DNA of 64,000 nt from an uncultured Myxococcales bacterium (lineage in GTDB: Bacteria; Myxococcota_A; Polyangia; Polyangiales; Polyangiaceae): assembly GCA_937949945.1 (NCBI GenBank), contig CALFEQ010000136.1, positions 40,180 through 104,179 on the forward strand, given 5' to 3'. A model generated the notes under the pieces. It was not told where the DNA came from, did no database searches, and saw nothing but the letters and a program-made list of their open reading frames with translations. Within the stretch, counting starts at the first letter, position 1; each line of letters opens with the position of its first letter. This document shows, in pieces, positions 53,206 to 61,436 of the stretch. Made by a program: the position numbers and the translations under genes.

Positions 53206-54468
53206 TCAGAACGGCTCGTTCGCGAGCATCCGCCGGTACCCGGCGACGTAGAGCGTCTGGAGGTTGCAGCCGGAGCAGAAGAGGGTCCCCTCGCCGGGAG
53301 CCGCGAGCCTTCCATCGATGACGTGGTGGAGCAGCCCCGTCGTGCAGCGCTCGGGCTCGCACGCGCCGCCGACGCACGCCTGCTTCTCGGCGCACACCGG
53401 CGTGCATGCAGCCGGATCGTGCACGTGCGTCGTGCACCACGGCCCGCGCAGAGCGAAGATGCCGTCGAGCATGCGATCGGCCTCGTCGACGAAGCGCTGG
53501 TCACCGGTGATCTCGAAGAGGAGCAGAAGGCCGAGCGCGAGATAGTTCTGGCTCGACAGCGTGGAGAGGTCGCGCGTGTCGACCCCGAGCGACGCCTTCG
53601 CGTACGGCGACGAGTAGCGCGCCGGCGCGTCCGACAGCTTGAGCGGCTGGAGCGCGACGTAGACGGCGCGCGCCTCGAGGCGGAAGACCTCGTCCTTCGT
53701 GAGCCGGAAGAGGCGCGCCTTGAGGAGGAGCATGGCGAGGTTCGGGTAATCGACCAGGCCTGCCTGCCCGGGCGCGAACGCGTAGCCGCGCACCGCTCGG
53801 CCGGTCGCGGCGTCGGTGAGATCGCCGTGCGCCTTCTCGCGGATCTTCGCGTCGATGGCGACGACGCGATCGATCCTCTCGCGCTGCCGTTCGCCGCCGA
53901 CGAACAGCGCGTGCTGCGCGAGGACGAGGGCGACGAGCGCCGTCACCGCCGTCGGCCCGTACGTGCGGAGCGCCCAGCTCTCGGCGGCGCCCACCTCGAT
54001 GTAGTCGCCGAGGAGCTTCGTGAGCGAATCGAGCCGGTCGACGAAGTCGTCGAGCTCGGGCAAAAAGGAGCGATCGCCGGACGCCGCGACGTACTCGATG
54101 AGCCCGAGGGCGGCCATCACCTTGTCCTGGACGTCGCCCTCGAGCAGGTCGCCTCCGACGAGCTTCCGTGCACGCGCGACGGCCGCGTCGAGGCGCGCGC
54201 GACCGTCCGCGTCGAGCGCGCCCGCCTGGGCGCGACGGGCGAGCCACGCGAGGCCGTAGAACGGAGCGTCGCCGAGGTCCTCGAGCCAGTCGCCGTCCGC
54301 GAACGCGAACGCCCGCGCGTCCGCGGCGAGCTCTTCGACCAAGGCACCGTGCCTCGACGGCGGCGCGACACGCACGGGCACCTCCGTCGACGGCTCGTCG
54401 GAGCACGAGGCCGCGGTGCACGCGGTCGTCGCGAGCACGAAGGCCATCGCGCGTGCAGCTCGCTTCAT
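53206..54468 (-). CDS. Lipoprotein with alpha-toroid-like repeats, unknown
   Basis: The 420-residue protein starts at the ATG at 54468. A lipobox ends in TACTAASC. The mature part is helical with repeating hairpins (SYIEVG, ALRTYGPTAVTALVALVLA, LAMLLLKARLF), as in (alpha/alpha)6 toroid proteins. It ends with clustered cysteines (TPVCAEKQACVGGACE; LFCSGCNLQT). No enzyme motif is assignable. It is convergent with serA with no gap. Confidence 0.85.
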   Translation of the reverse strand: MKRAARAMAFVLATTACTAASCSDEPSTEVPVRVAPPSRHGALVEELAADARAFAFADGDWLEDLGDAPFYGLAWLARRAQAGALDADGRARLDAAVARARKLVGGDLLEGDVQDKVMAALGLIEYVAASGDRSFLPELDDFVDRLDSLTKLLGDYIEVGAAESWALRTYGPTAVTALVALVLAQHALFVGGERQRERIDRVVAIDAKIREKAHGDLTDAATGRAVRGYAFAPGQAGLVDYPNLAMLLLKARLFRLTKDEVFRLEARAVYVALQPLKLSDAPARYSSPYAKASLGVDTRDLSTLSSQNYLALGLLLLFEITGDQRFVDEADRMLDGIFALRGPWCTTHVHDPAACTPVCAEKQACVGGACEPERCTTGLLHHVIDGRLAAPGEGTLFCSGCNLQTLYVAGYRRMLANEPF

Positions 54469-54636
54469 CCGCACCTCGCCGTGAGCGCCATCGTTCCGTG
54501 GCGATACCCTCGCCCGCCCCGCGGCGCAAACGCGCCGACGGCTCGCCGCGCACCTCTCCGGGCGCGCCATCCGCACGAGCTGCGACGCGCGTGAGCGGCG
54601 CGATTGTTCGTCCGGGTCCGTGCGAAATCGGGCACG

Positions 54637-55014
54637 ATGAGCGCCATGGAGCACTCTCCCAGGTTCGAGAAGCTGTGCGCCGACGCGAAGGCCAACATCA
54701 AAGAGATCTCCATCGACGAGGTCGCCGACCGGATCGCGAAGGGGGTGAGCTTCGCGCTCATCGACGTGCGCGAAGAGAGCGAGTTCGCCAAGGGCCGCAT
54801 CAAGACGGCGCGGCACATCGGGCGTGGTGTCCTCGAGCGCGACATCGAGAAGGTGTACCCGGACCTCGATACCGACATCGTCCTCTACTGCGGCGGCGGC
54901 TATCGCTCCGCGCTCTCCGCGGAGAGCCTGCAGAAGATGGGGTATCGCAACGTGAAATCGATGGCGGGCGGCTGGCGCGCGTGGATCGCGAAGGGCCTGC
55001 CGACCGAGGGGTGA
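54637..55014 (+). CDS. Single-domain rhodanese
   Basis: The 125-residue protein starts at the ATG at 54637. It has the rhodanese pattern FALIDVREESEFAKGRI and the active-site loop YCGGGYRSA with the catalytic Cys (near 88). It transfers sulfane sulfur or acts as a sulfur or arsenate/phosphatase-like carrier. It is separate from the rhodanese-MoeB fusion at 12 kb. Divergent from the toroid-like lipoprotein gene. Confidence 0.93.
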   Translation: MSAMEHSPRFEKLCADAKANIKEISIDEVADRIAKGVSFALIDVREESEFAKGRIKTARHIGRGVLERDIEKVYPDLDTDIVLYCGGGYRSALSAESLQKMGYRNVKSMAGGWRAWIAKGLPTEG

Positions 55015-55119
55015 CCTTTCGTTCGTGACGCGGTCGCGTGCACCCGCGTGCATGGGTCGACCGCGATGCCGGCGGCTCCCCTGCCTTGCAGCGAGCGCGA
55101 GCGCTGGCCAGAATGAAGC

Positions 55120-56022
55120 ATGCCGGCGGATCTGTACCGGGATGCTCACGTCGGCATCCGCGCACGTCTGGCAGAGCTCGAGGCACGCATCCGAGAGCGC
55201 GAGGCCGAGCTCACGGACGCGTTCTGGGCGAGCCTCGAGCCGTACGTGCGGGAGCGGCTCGGTGCGCTGCGCGAGGCGCTCGAGCTCGTCGGTTCGGACT
55301 CGTTCGACGAGCTCGCTCGAGCGGAGGTGCTCCTGTCTGCGTACGCGGAGGAGCTCGACACGTGGATCGCGCAGGCGCCTGCGCTCGAAGAGGCATGGCT
55401 CGAGCTTCCGAACGAGGTCGTCGATCCGCCGCCGCCGCCGGAGAGCGGACCGTCGGTGGACGCGGACGACGGCCGCGAGCTCATCCGTCGATTCAGCGCG
55501 GCGGTGCGCGAGACGGTGAGCTCGCGCACGGAGGTCGAGTTCGTCGAGGACGGATGGTGGTCCTGCATCGCGCGCTTCCGGCATCGGGGCGCGCCTTTCG
55601 CGCTGCGTGCGTCGGCGCTTCCGAGCAAGAAGGGCCGCGTCGGCGAGGTCGCGATGCAGCTCGTGACGAGCGTCGCGAGGGCGACGCCGCGGCTGCTCGT
55701 ACGGCACGAATCACTGTTCGCCGCGGTCGGCAAGGCGATGGGGCTACGGCGCGAGATCGAGGTCGGCGACGCGTCGTTCGACGGGCTCTTCCTCATCCAA
55801 GGAGCGGAGAAGGACGGCCGTCGGTTGCTGGTGCCGAACGTGCGAGCATGGCTGATGACGCTCGCGCGCTTCGACGTGCCCACGCTCGAGATCGATCCGC
55901 CCCGTCGCGTGGCATCCCTGTCCTGGTTCTTCGAGCCTGCGGTGAAGGCGATCGAGGCGGCGGTGCGCGCGCTGACGCTCATCCGCGAGACGCCTCCCGA
56001 GATCTCCTTCCGCCGCGCGTGA
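55120..56022 (+). CDS. Protein of unknown function
   Basis: The 300-residue protein begins at the ATG at 55120. Residues 10-90 form a coiled-coil-like helical segment, with a Pro-rich hinge at 100-115. A mixed alpha/beta domain follows (about 120-295; WWSCIARFRHRGAPFALRAS, LLVPNVRAWLMTLARFDV). There is no signal peptide or membrane segment. No family is recognised. Confidence 0.8.
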   Translation: MPADLYRDAHVGIRARLAELEARIREREAELTDAFWASLEPYVRERLGALREALELVGSDSFDELARAEVLLSAYAEELDTWIAQAPALEEAWLELPNEVVDPPPPPESGPSVDADDGRELIRRFSAAVRETVSSRTEVEFVEDGWWSCIARFRHRGAPFALRASALPSKKGRVGEVAMQLVTSVARATPRLLVRHESLFAAVGKAMGLRREIEVGDASFDGLFLIQGAEKDGRRLLVPNVRAWLMTLARFDVPTLEIDPPRRVASLSWFFEPAVKAIEAAVRALTLIRETPPEISFRRA

Positions 56023-56153
56023 TCCCAGCGAGACGCCGATCGCGTGCGACCTGGATCCTCGCGACGCGACGCGCGTGAGGCTCCGAAGCTCGACGTTCCT
56101 CGGGACGATGGTACGATCGATCCGAAGGCGCGTCTCGTTGCGCGTCCTCGGTC

Positions 56154-57038
56154 ATGTGTAGGCTCGTCGGCGTCGTCGCTTCGGAGGTCACCGAGTTCGG
56201 TCTCGTCTTGAAGGAGGCTCCGCGGAGCCTCGCGCGGCTCTCGGCCGAGCACCCCGACGGGTGGGGGATCGCCGCCCACGGCGGCGACGACGAGGCGCCA
56301 CCATCGCGCTCCGAGGGGACGCGCTACGAAGGCGGCTGGCGCATCCAGAAGGGCACGGAGCGCGCGTCGCATTGCCGCCGCTTCATGTCGATCGCCTCGC
56401 GGAGCGCCGGGACGGTCTTGATCGCACACGTGCGTCAGAAGACCGTGGGACCGACGAGCATCGACAACACGCACCCCTTCATGCAGAGCGGGTGGGTGTT
56501 CGCGCACAACGGGACGATCCACGACCAAGCGTTCTTGCGCGCGGGCACGTCGGCGGCGCGGCTCGCGGAGATCCGTGGTCAGACCGACAGCGAGCTCCTG
56601 TTCGCCTACCTGCTCACGAGGCTCGACGACGCCGGCCTCACCTCGATGAGCTCGCCGGCGCGACAAGACTCGATCGAGGCACGCGAGCAGGCCACGCGCC
56701 TGCTCGCCGCCACGACCGCGGAGCTCCGCGCGCGAGAGATCGGAGCGTTCAACTTCCTGCTCTCGGACGGAGCCACCTGCTTCGTCCATCGCTTCGGCAG
56801 GACGCTCTTCGTCCTCGAACGCACGCGCAACGAGCCGAGACCGCCGGACGACGACGTCGACGCGCCGGGAAGCGGGCGCGTGTCGAAGTGGAGGCCTCGC
56901 CGCCCCGCCGTCCTCGTCGCCTCGGAGCAGCTGACCGACGAGCCGTGGCAAGAGGTGCCCGAGGGGACGTTCTTCCGCGTCGACCGCGAGCCCGCACCGA
57001 CGATCGCCTGGCCGGACCTTCCGACGCGCGCCGCTTGA
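56154..57038 (+). CDS. Class II glutamine amidotransferase (EgtC/YafJ-like)
   Basis: The 294-residue protein begins MCRLVGVVAS; Cys2 is the N-terminal nucleophile after Met removal. Family residues include HPDGWGIAAH (near 38), IAHVRQKTVG and FAHNGTIHD (near 120). It releases ammonia from glutamine or hydrolyses a gamma-glutamyl bond, as in the EgtC or YafJ types. The substrate here is unknown. It lies 153 bp before dnaK. Confidence 0.93.
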   Translation: MCRLVGVVASEVTEFGLVLKEAPRSLARLSAEHPDGWGIAAHGGDDEAPPSRSEGTRYEGGWRIQKGTERASHCRRFMSIASRSAGTVLIAHVRQKTVGPTSIDNTHPFMQSGWVFAHNGTIHDQAFLRAGTSAARLAEIRGQTDSELLFAYLLTRLDDAGLTSMSSPARQDSIEAREQATRLLAATTAELRAREIGAFNFLLSDGATCFVHRFGRTLFVLERTRNEPRPPDDDVDAPGSGRVSKWRPRRPAVLVASEQLTDEPWQEVPEGTFFRVDREPAPTIAWPDLPTRAA

Positions 57039-57191
57039 GGCGGCCGACCTCGGCCGCGACCTCGACGGAGGCGGCGAGCCGCGCGATCGCGCGTCGGGGC
57101 ATGTGCGTTGCACCACCCGTGGGTTCCTGCTCGCCGGCGATCCTGCCCGGAGTCGGCGAACGAACGAGCTCGAACGGGAGCAGCACGAGCC

Positions 57192-59096
57192 ATGGCCAGA
57201 ACCAAGATGATCGGCATCGACCTCGGCACGACGAACAGCGTCGTCGCCGTGATGGAGGGCGGCGAGCCCAGGGTCCTCGTCAACGAGGAAGGCGCACGGC
57301 TGACTCCGAGCGTCGTCGCCTGGGACGACAAGGGCGAGATCCTCGTGGGACAGATCGCGAAGCGTCAGGCGGTCACCAACCCCGAGAACACGATCTTCAG
57401 CGCCAAGCGCTTCGTCGGGCGGCGCTTCGAAGAGGTCACGGAGGAGATGAAGCGCATGCCGTTCAAGGTCGTCCGCGGCCCGAACGGCGATGCGGCTTTC
57501 GAGATCCGCGGCAAGATCGTGACGCCCCAGGAGGTGAGCGCCAAGGTCCTCCAGAAGCTGAAGAGGGCCGCAGAGACGCACCTCGGCACGACCGTCACGG
57601 AGGCCGTCATCACGGTCCCGGCGTACTTCAACGACGCGCAACGGCAGGCGACGAAGGACGCGGGCCGCATCGCCGGGCTCGAGGTCAAGCGCATCATCAA
57701 CGAGCCCACGGCGGCGGCGCTCGCCTACGGTCTCGACAAGAAGAAGGACGAGGTCATCGCCGTGTACGACTTCGGCGGCGGCACGTTCGACATCTCGATC
57801 CTCGAGGTCGGTGACAACGTCGTGCAGGTCATCTCCACGAACGGCGACACGCATCTCGGCGGCGACGACATCGACAACCTCGTCGTCGACTGGCTCATCT
57901 CCGAGTTCCGCAAGAGCACCGGGCTCGATCTGTCGAACGACAAGATGGCGCTCCAGCGCCTCAAAGAGGCCGCGGAGAAGGCGAAGATCGAGCTGTCGAG
58001 CGTGCACGAGACCTCGATCAACCTCCCCTTCATCACCGCCGGCCCCGGCGGCCCTGCTCACCTCGACATGCGCCTGTCGCGCGCGAAGCTCGAGCAGATG
58101 ATGGCGCCGCTCGTCGAGCGGACGATGGAGCCCGTGAAGCGCGCGCTCGACGACGCGAAGAAGTCGCCCAAGGACATCGACGAGGTCGTCCTCGTCGGCG
58201 GCTCGACGCGCATCCCGCTCGTGAAGAAGACGGTCACGGAGTTCTTCGGGAAGGAGCCGCACCAGGGCGTGAACCCGGACGAGGTCGTCGCCGTCGGCGC
58301 CGCCGTCCAGGCGGGCGTCCTCGCGGGCGAGGTCGGCGAGATGGTCCTGCTCGACGTGACGCCGCTCTCGCTCGGCATCGAGACGCTCGGCGGCGTGAAC
58401 ACGATCATGATCCCGAGGAACACCACCATCCCGACGCAGAAGAAGGAGGTGTTCTCGACGGCGACCGACAACCAGCCCTCGGTCGAGATCCACGTCCTCC
58501 AGGGCGAGCGCCCGGAGGCGCGCTACAACCGCACGCTGGGCAAGTTCCACCTCGAGGGCATCCTCCCCGCGCCCCGCGGCGTGCCGAAGATCGAGGTCAC
58601 GTTCGACATCGACGCCAACGGCATCCTGTCCGTGAGCGCGAAGGACTTGGCGACCGGGAAGGATCAGAAGATCACGATCACCGCGCACTCCGGCCTGAGC
58701 GAGCAGGAGATCCAGCGGATGGTCAAGGAGGCGGCCGAGCACGAGCGCGAGGACAAGGAGCGCCGCGCCCAGATCGAGCGGCGCAACAACCTCGACAACC
58801 TCTGCTACGCGCTCGAGAAGACGCTCCGCGAGAACCGCGACAAGCTCCCCGCGACGGACGCGTCCAAGCTCGAGGAGCTCATCAAGGAGGGCCGTGAAGC
58901 GGTCGAGAAGCAGGACGACGCGCTCGTCCGCAGCGCGCTCGAACGCCTCGAGCAGGAGTCCCACCGCATCGCGCAGACGCTCTACCAAGGCGCGGCGCCC
59001 GGCGCCGGCGCGCCCCCTCCTCAACAGCAGCCTTCGGGCGAAGCCGGCAAGGGAGGCGTCATCGACGCGGAGTTCGAGGAGGACGCCCGCCGCTGA
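57192..59096 (+). CDS. dnaK: Molecular chaperone DnaK (Hsp70)
   Basis: The 634-residue protein starts at the ATG at 57192. It has the Hsp70 motifs GIDLGTTNSVVAVM, DFGGGTFDISILEVGD and LVGGSTRIPLV, and the substrate-binding domain with VLQGERPEARYNR. The tail ends GVIDAEFEEDARR in place of the EEVKDKK tip. It folds nascent and stressed proteins with DnaJ and GrpE, neither of which is in the window. No CIRCE element is visible upstream. It is convergent with a lipoprotein gene across a GC hairpin. Confidence 0.97.
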   Translation: MARTKMIGIDLGTTNSVVAVMEGGEPRVLVNEEGARLTPSVVAWDDKGEILVGQIAKRQAVTNPENTIFSAKRFVGRRFEEVTEEMKRMPFKVVRGPNGDAAFEIRGKIVTPQEVSAKVLQKLKRAAETHLGTTVTEAVITVPAYFNDAQRQATKDAGRIAGLEVKRIINEPTAAALAYGLDKKKDEVIAVYDFGGGTFDISILEVGDNVVQVISTNGDTHLGGDDIDNLVVDWLISEFRKSTGLDLSNDKMALQRLKEAAEKAKIELSSVHETSINLPFITAGPGGPAHLDMRLSRAKLEQMMAPLVERTMEPVKRALDDAKKSPKDIDEVVLVGGSTRIPLVKKTVTEFFGKEPHQGVNPDEVVAVGAAVQAGVLAGEVGEMVLLDVTPLSLGIETLGGVNTIMIPRNTTIPTQKKEVFSTATDNQPSVEIHVLQGERPEARYNRTLGKFHLEGILPAPRGVPKIEVTFDIDANGILSVSAKDLATGKDQKITITAHSGLSEQEIQRMVKEAAEHEREDKERRAQIERRNNLDNLCYALEKTLRENRDKLPATDASKLEELIKEGREAVEKQDDALVRSALERLEQESHRIAQTLYQGAAPGAGAPPPQQQPSGEAGKGGVIDAEFEEDARR

Positions 59097-59113
59097 CGGG
59101 GCGGATGCGCGGA

Positions 59114-59144
59114 GCGCCGCGCTCGGCGCATGCGGGCGCGGCGC
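59114..59144. terminator. GC hairpin between dnaK and the convergent lipoprotein gene
   Basis: GCGCCGCGC (59114-59122), a 13-base loop and GCGCGGCGC (59136-59144) form a 9-bp stem. The arm is identical to that of the convergent terminator at 38933. No T run. Confidence 0.6.
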
Positions 59145-59147
59145 GGC

Positions 59148-60341
59148 TCAGCGCGGCGCCGCGAACATGCGCTCGATCGCGCAGAGCCCGTCCGCGTTGA
59201 GGTGCCCCTGCGTGCTCTGCTGGTAGCTCACGTAGTCGGCGTAGTGGCGGAGCGCCACGGAGGGCGCGGCGTTCGGATCGACAAGCACGCTGCCCGAGTC
59301 GAACCTGCGCGTGCCGCTCTTCACCGGCTTCGTGGCGATGCACGAGCGCCAGGGCAGCGCCTTGCCGTCCTTGTCCGTGAAGCTCGTGAAGTCGAACGCG
59401 GCGAGGTCGTCGAGCACGAGCTCGCCGTCGGGCGACGCGGCGGCGGCGAGCTGATCGAAGTAGAGCTCGGCCGCGTCGTGATCGACGGTGCTCCAGAACG
59501 GGTGATCGACGTGCAGCGTGATCTGCGCGACGGTGTCACCGTGCGGGCTCACCTGGACGCCGCGCTGCGCCTCCTCGCCGTCGAACGGTTTGCCGCGCAG
59601 ATCCGAGTTCTGGCAGTTCTTGTACTTCGTCGGCGTCTTGAACCCGAGGCGGAACTTCACCACCTTGGGCAGCTTCGACCACTCGTAGCTCTCGTCGGAC
59701 GACTTGCAGTCGACGCCTTTGAACGTCGCGGTGCCGACGTAGAGGACGGAGATGCCCTTCTCGATCATCTCCTGGTAGTCGGCGACCGCAGCGGCATCGA
59801 GGTTGGTGATCTTGGCGGCGGGGCTCGCGGCGACGATGTCGAACCCGAAGGCGTAGCGCCGGCTCGTGTCGAGCTCGCGGTCGCCGTCGAGGGCGTCGAA
59901 GCGAGCGAGCGGCTGCGCATGCGGGTTCTTGCCCGTCACGTCACCGTGCGCGTGCCCGTGCCCGTGGCCGTCCGAGAGCGGCTGCGTCTTCGTGCTCGGC
60001 CGGATGTCCGAGACCGCGCCGGGCTTCGTCATGTCGACGGCCCAGGGCCCCTTCGCCCGCGCCAACACCTCGCCCGTCTGCGACTGATCCGTCGGGTTCA
60101 TGTCGGGGTTGTCGGCGAGGACGATGTCGTCGACCGTGACGAGAATGCGATCGAACCTCACCTCCCAGCCGTCGACGAAGGCGATGTCGTTCGCAGACGC
60201 GGGCGGGAAGGCGAAACCCGTGAGCGCCTTGCCTTCGCCCGAGAGCGTGACCGTGAGGTTCGGCGCGACGTCCTCGTGATCGTGAGCCGTGCACGCGGCG
60301 ATCGAACCGAGAGTGAGCAGGGCAATCGCGGCCTTCTTCAT
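59148..60341 (-). CDS. His-rich lipoprotein, probable metal-related
   Basis: The 397-residue protein starts at the ATG at 60341. A lipobox ends in GSIAAC. The mature part begins with a beta domain (GWEVRFDRILVTVDDIVLAD), then a His-rich tract at about 125-132 (HGHGHAHGD) and a second beta/alpha part with several cysteines. His tracts of this type bind Zn, Ni or Cu. Upstream, 46 bp from the ATG, is a near-perfect CRP-type site with -35/-10-like hexamers between. The next reverse-strand genes upstream are a lipoprotein and a TonB-dependent receptor, which suits metal or metal-chelate uptake. Function is inferred. Confidence 0.86.
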   Translation of the reverse strand: MKKAAIALLTLGSIAACTAHDHEDVAPNLTVTLSGEGKALTGFAFPPASANDIAFVDGWEVRFDRILVTVDDIVLADNPDMNPTDQSQTGEVLARAKGPWAVDMTKPGAVSDIRPSTKTQPLSDGHGHGHAHGDVTGKNPHAQPLARFDALDGDRELDTSRRYAFGFDIVAASPAAKITNLDAAAVADYQEMIEKGISVLYVGTATFKGVDCKSSDESYEWSKLPKVVKFRLGFKTPTKYKNCQNSDLRGKPFDGEEAQRGVQVSPHGDTVAQITLHVDHPFWSTVDHDAAELYFDQLAAAASPDGELVLDDLAAFDFTSFTDKDGKALPWRSCIATKPVKSGTRRFDSGSVLVDPNAAPSVALRHYADYVSYQQSTQGHLNADGLCAIERMFAAPR

Positions 60342-60386
60342 GGTCGTGTCTCAGCGAGATAGTCCAGCCGTCACGCCGTGCAAGGA

Positions 60387-60402
60387 TGTGATTGCTTTCA
60401 CA
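60387..60402 (-). promoter_or_regulatory. CRP/FNR-type operator upstream of the His-rich lipoprotein gene
   Basis: TGTGATTGCTTTCACA is TGTGA-N6-TCACA, the CRP core consensus without mismatch. On the reverse strand TTGCAC (60383-60378) and TATCTC (60361-60356) follow with a 16-base spacer. This puts the site centre about 45 bases before the expected transcription start, close to the class II activator position. It lies within the 234-bp gap 60342-60575. Confidence 0.65.
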
Positions 60403-60575
60403 GTTGAGGACTCGCTGAAGCGAAGAGCGCTCGTGCGAGGACGTTCGCTGCGACCCGCGAAATCACGCGCACGACGCTCGTTTCGACGCTTCAGCACTTG
60501 CTCAACCGTCGCTTTCGACGAGCTCGCTCCTCGGCGGTCGCGCCACGGCTCGCAGCCCATGCGCGCGGACGTGCA

Positions 60576-61436
60576 TCAAGGGATCCACTCGAAGCTGTAG
60601 ACGCCGGAGGCCGCGCGGAGGCCACGGTAGAGATTCGTCGCCGGCTGGTTGCTCGAGTCGTCGGGGATGATGCGGAGGTCGCTGTCGGGCGACACGGGCT
60701 CGAGCTCGCCGAGCTCGACGTTGGCGAACCACGCACGCGGATCGACGCGGACCACGAGCGCGCCGGTGTTCCTCGGCGTGAGCGCCACGGGGATCGGCGT
60801 AACGATGCGCTCGGCGCAGAGCGGGTTGGCGCCGGGGCGGGCGGGATCGGTCCGCTCCGCGCGCCTGTTCGATCCGATGGTGATCGTCCCCTCGAAGCGC
60901 AACGACTCGTCGCCGCGCGTCGCCGTGCCGGCCACGCTCGCGATCACGGTGGAGTCCTCCAGCGCGTCGATGCGCCCGCCGGTGAGCCAGACCTCGCCGG
61001 TCACGGCGGGATCCTCGGTGCCGCTGCCGCGCGCCGGGAACGGCTGGAGCTCCGGCGAGAGCACGTCGAAGTCGCGACCTTCGAGGACCTGCGCGACGTA
61101 GACGCCGGGGAGGAAGCACTCGCGCTCCTGACCACCGGAGACCGGCACGGAGCGGTTGAGGTAGACGGCGCCGATGCGCAGCGTCGCGCGCGTCAGCGTG
61201 ATCGACCATCCGCGGCCGTTGACGAACGACAGCCCGCGGGTCGGCGTGTCGGGCGGGACGTCGGCCGGGCCCGCCGCGTAGGCGTCGAACGTCACGAGGT
61301 TCGAGCCGGTCGTGCCGATGCACGCGGTCAGGACGAGCGCGACGATCGCGAGGAGGACGGACGCGGTCGCGGCGCGGACGATGCGCCATCGCCGCGACGG
61401 CACGGAGGGCACGAGGTCGGGACGAGCGGACATCAC
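60576..61436 (-). CDS. Lipoprotein coupled to a TonB-dependent receptor
   Basis: The 286-residue protein starts at the ATG at 61436, overlapping the receptor stop by four bases (ATGA). A signal and lipobox end in VALVLTAC. The rest is beta-rich (RGLSFVNGRGWSITLTRATL, TGEVWLTGGRID) and includes two cysteines. Coupling to the receptor implies a shared uptake role, perhaps as a surface-exposed capture protein. No family is recognised. Confidence 0.87.
   Translation of the reverse strand: MMSARPDLVPSVPSRRWRIVRAATASVLLAIVALVLTACIGTTGSNLVTFDAYAAGPADVPPDTPTRGLSFVNGRGWSITLTRATLRIGAVYLNRSVPVSGGQERECFLPGVYVAQVLEGRDFDVLSPELQPFPARGSGTEDPAVTGEVWLTGGRIDALEDSTVIASVAGTATRGDESLRFEGTITIGSNRRAERTDPARPGANPLCAERIVTPIPVALTPRNTGALVVRVDPRAWFANVELGELEPVSPDSDLRIIPDDSSNQPATNLYRGLRAASGVYSFEWIP

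Noticed and set aside
57039..57191. CIRCE heat-shock element before dnaK
   Set aside because: The TTAGCACTC-N9-GAGTGCTAA inverted repeat is not present; sigma-32-type control cannot be judged by eye.
55146..59024. A 1292-codon reverse-strand frame opposite dnaK and the amidotransferase
   Set aside because: It is antisense to two well-identified enzymes and is Arg/Leu/Asp-rich without a domain. It arises because G/C third positions suppress antisense stops.
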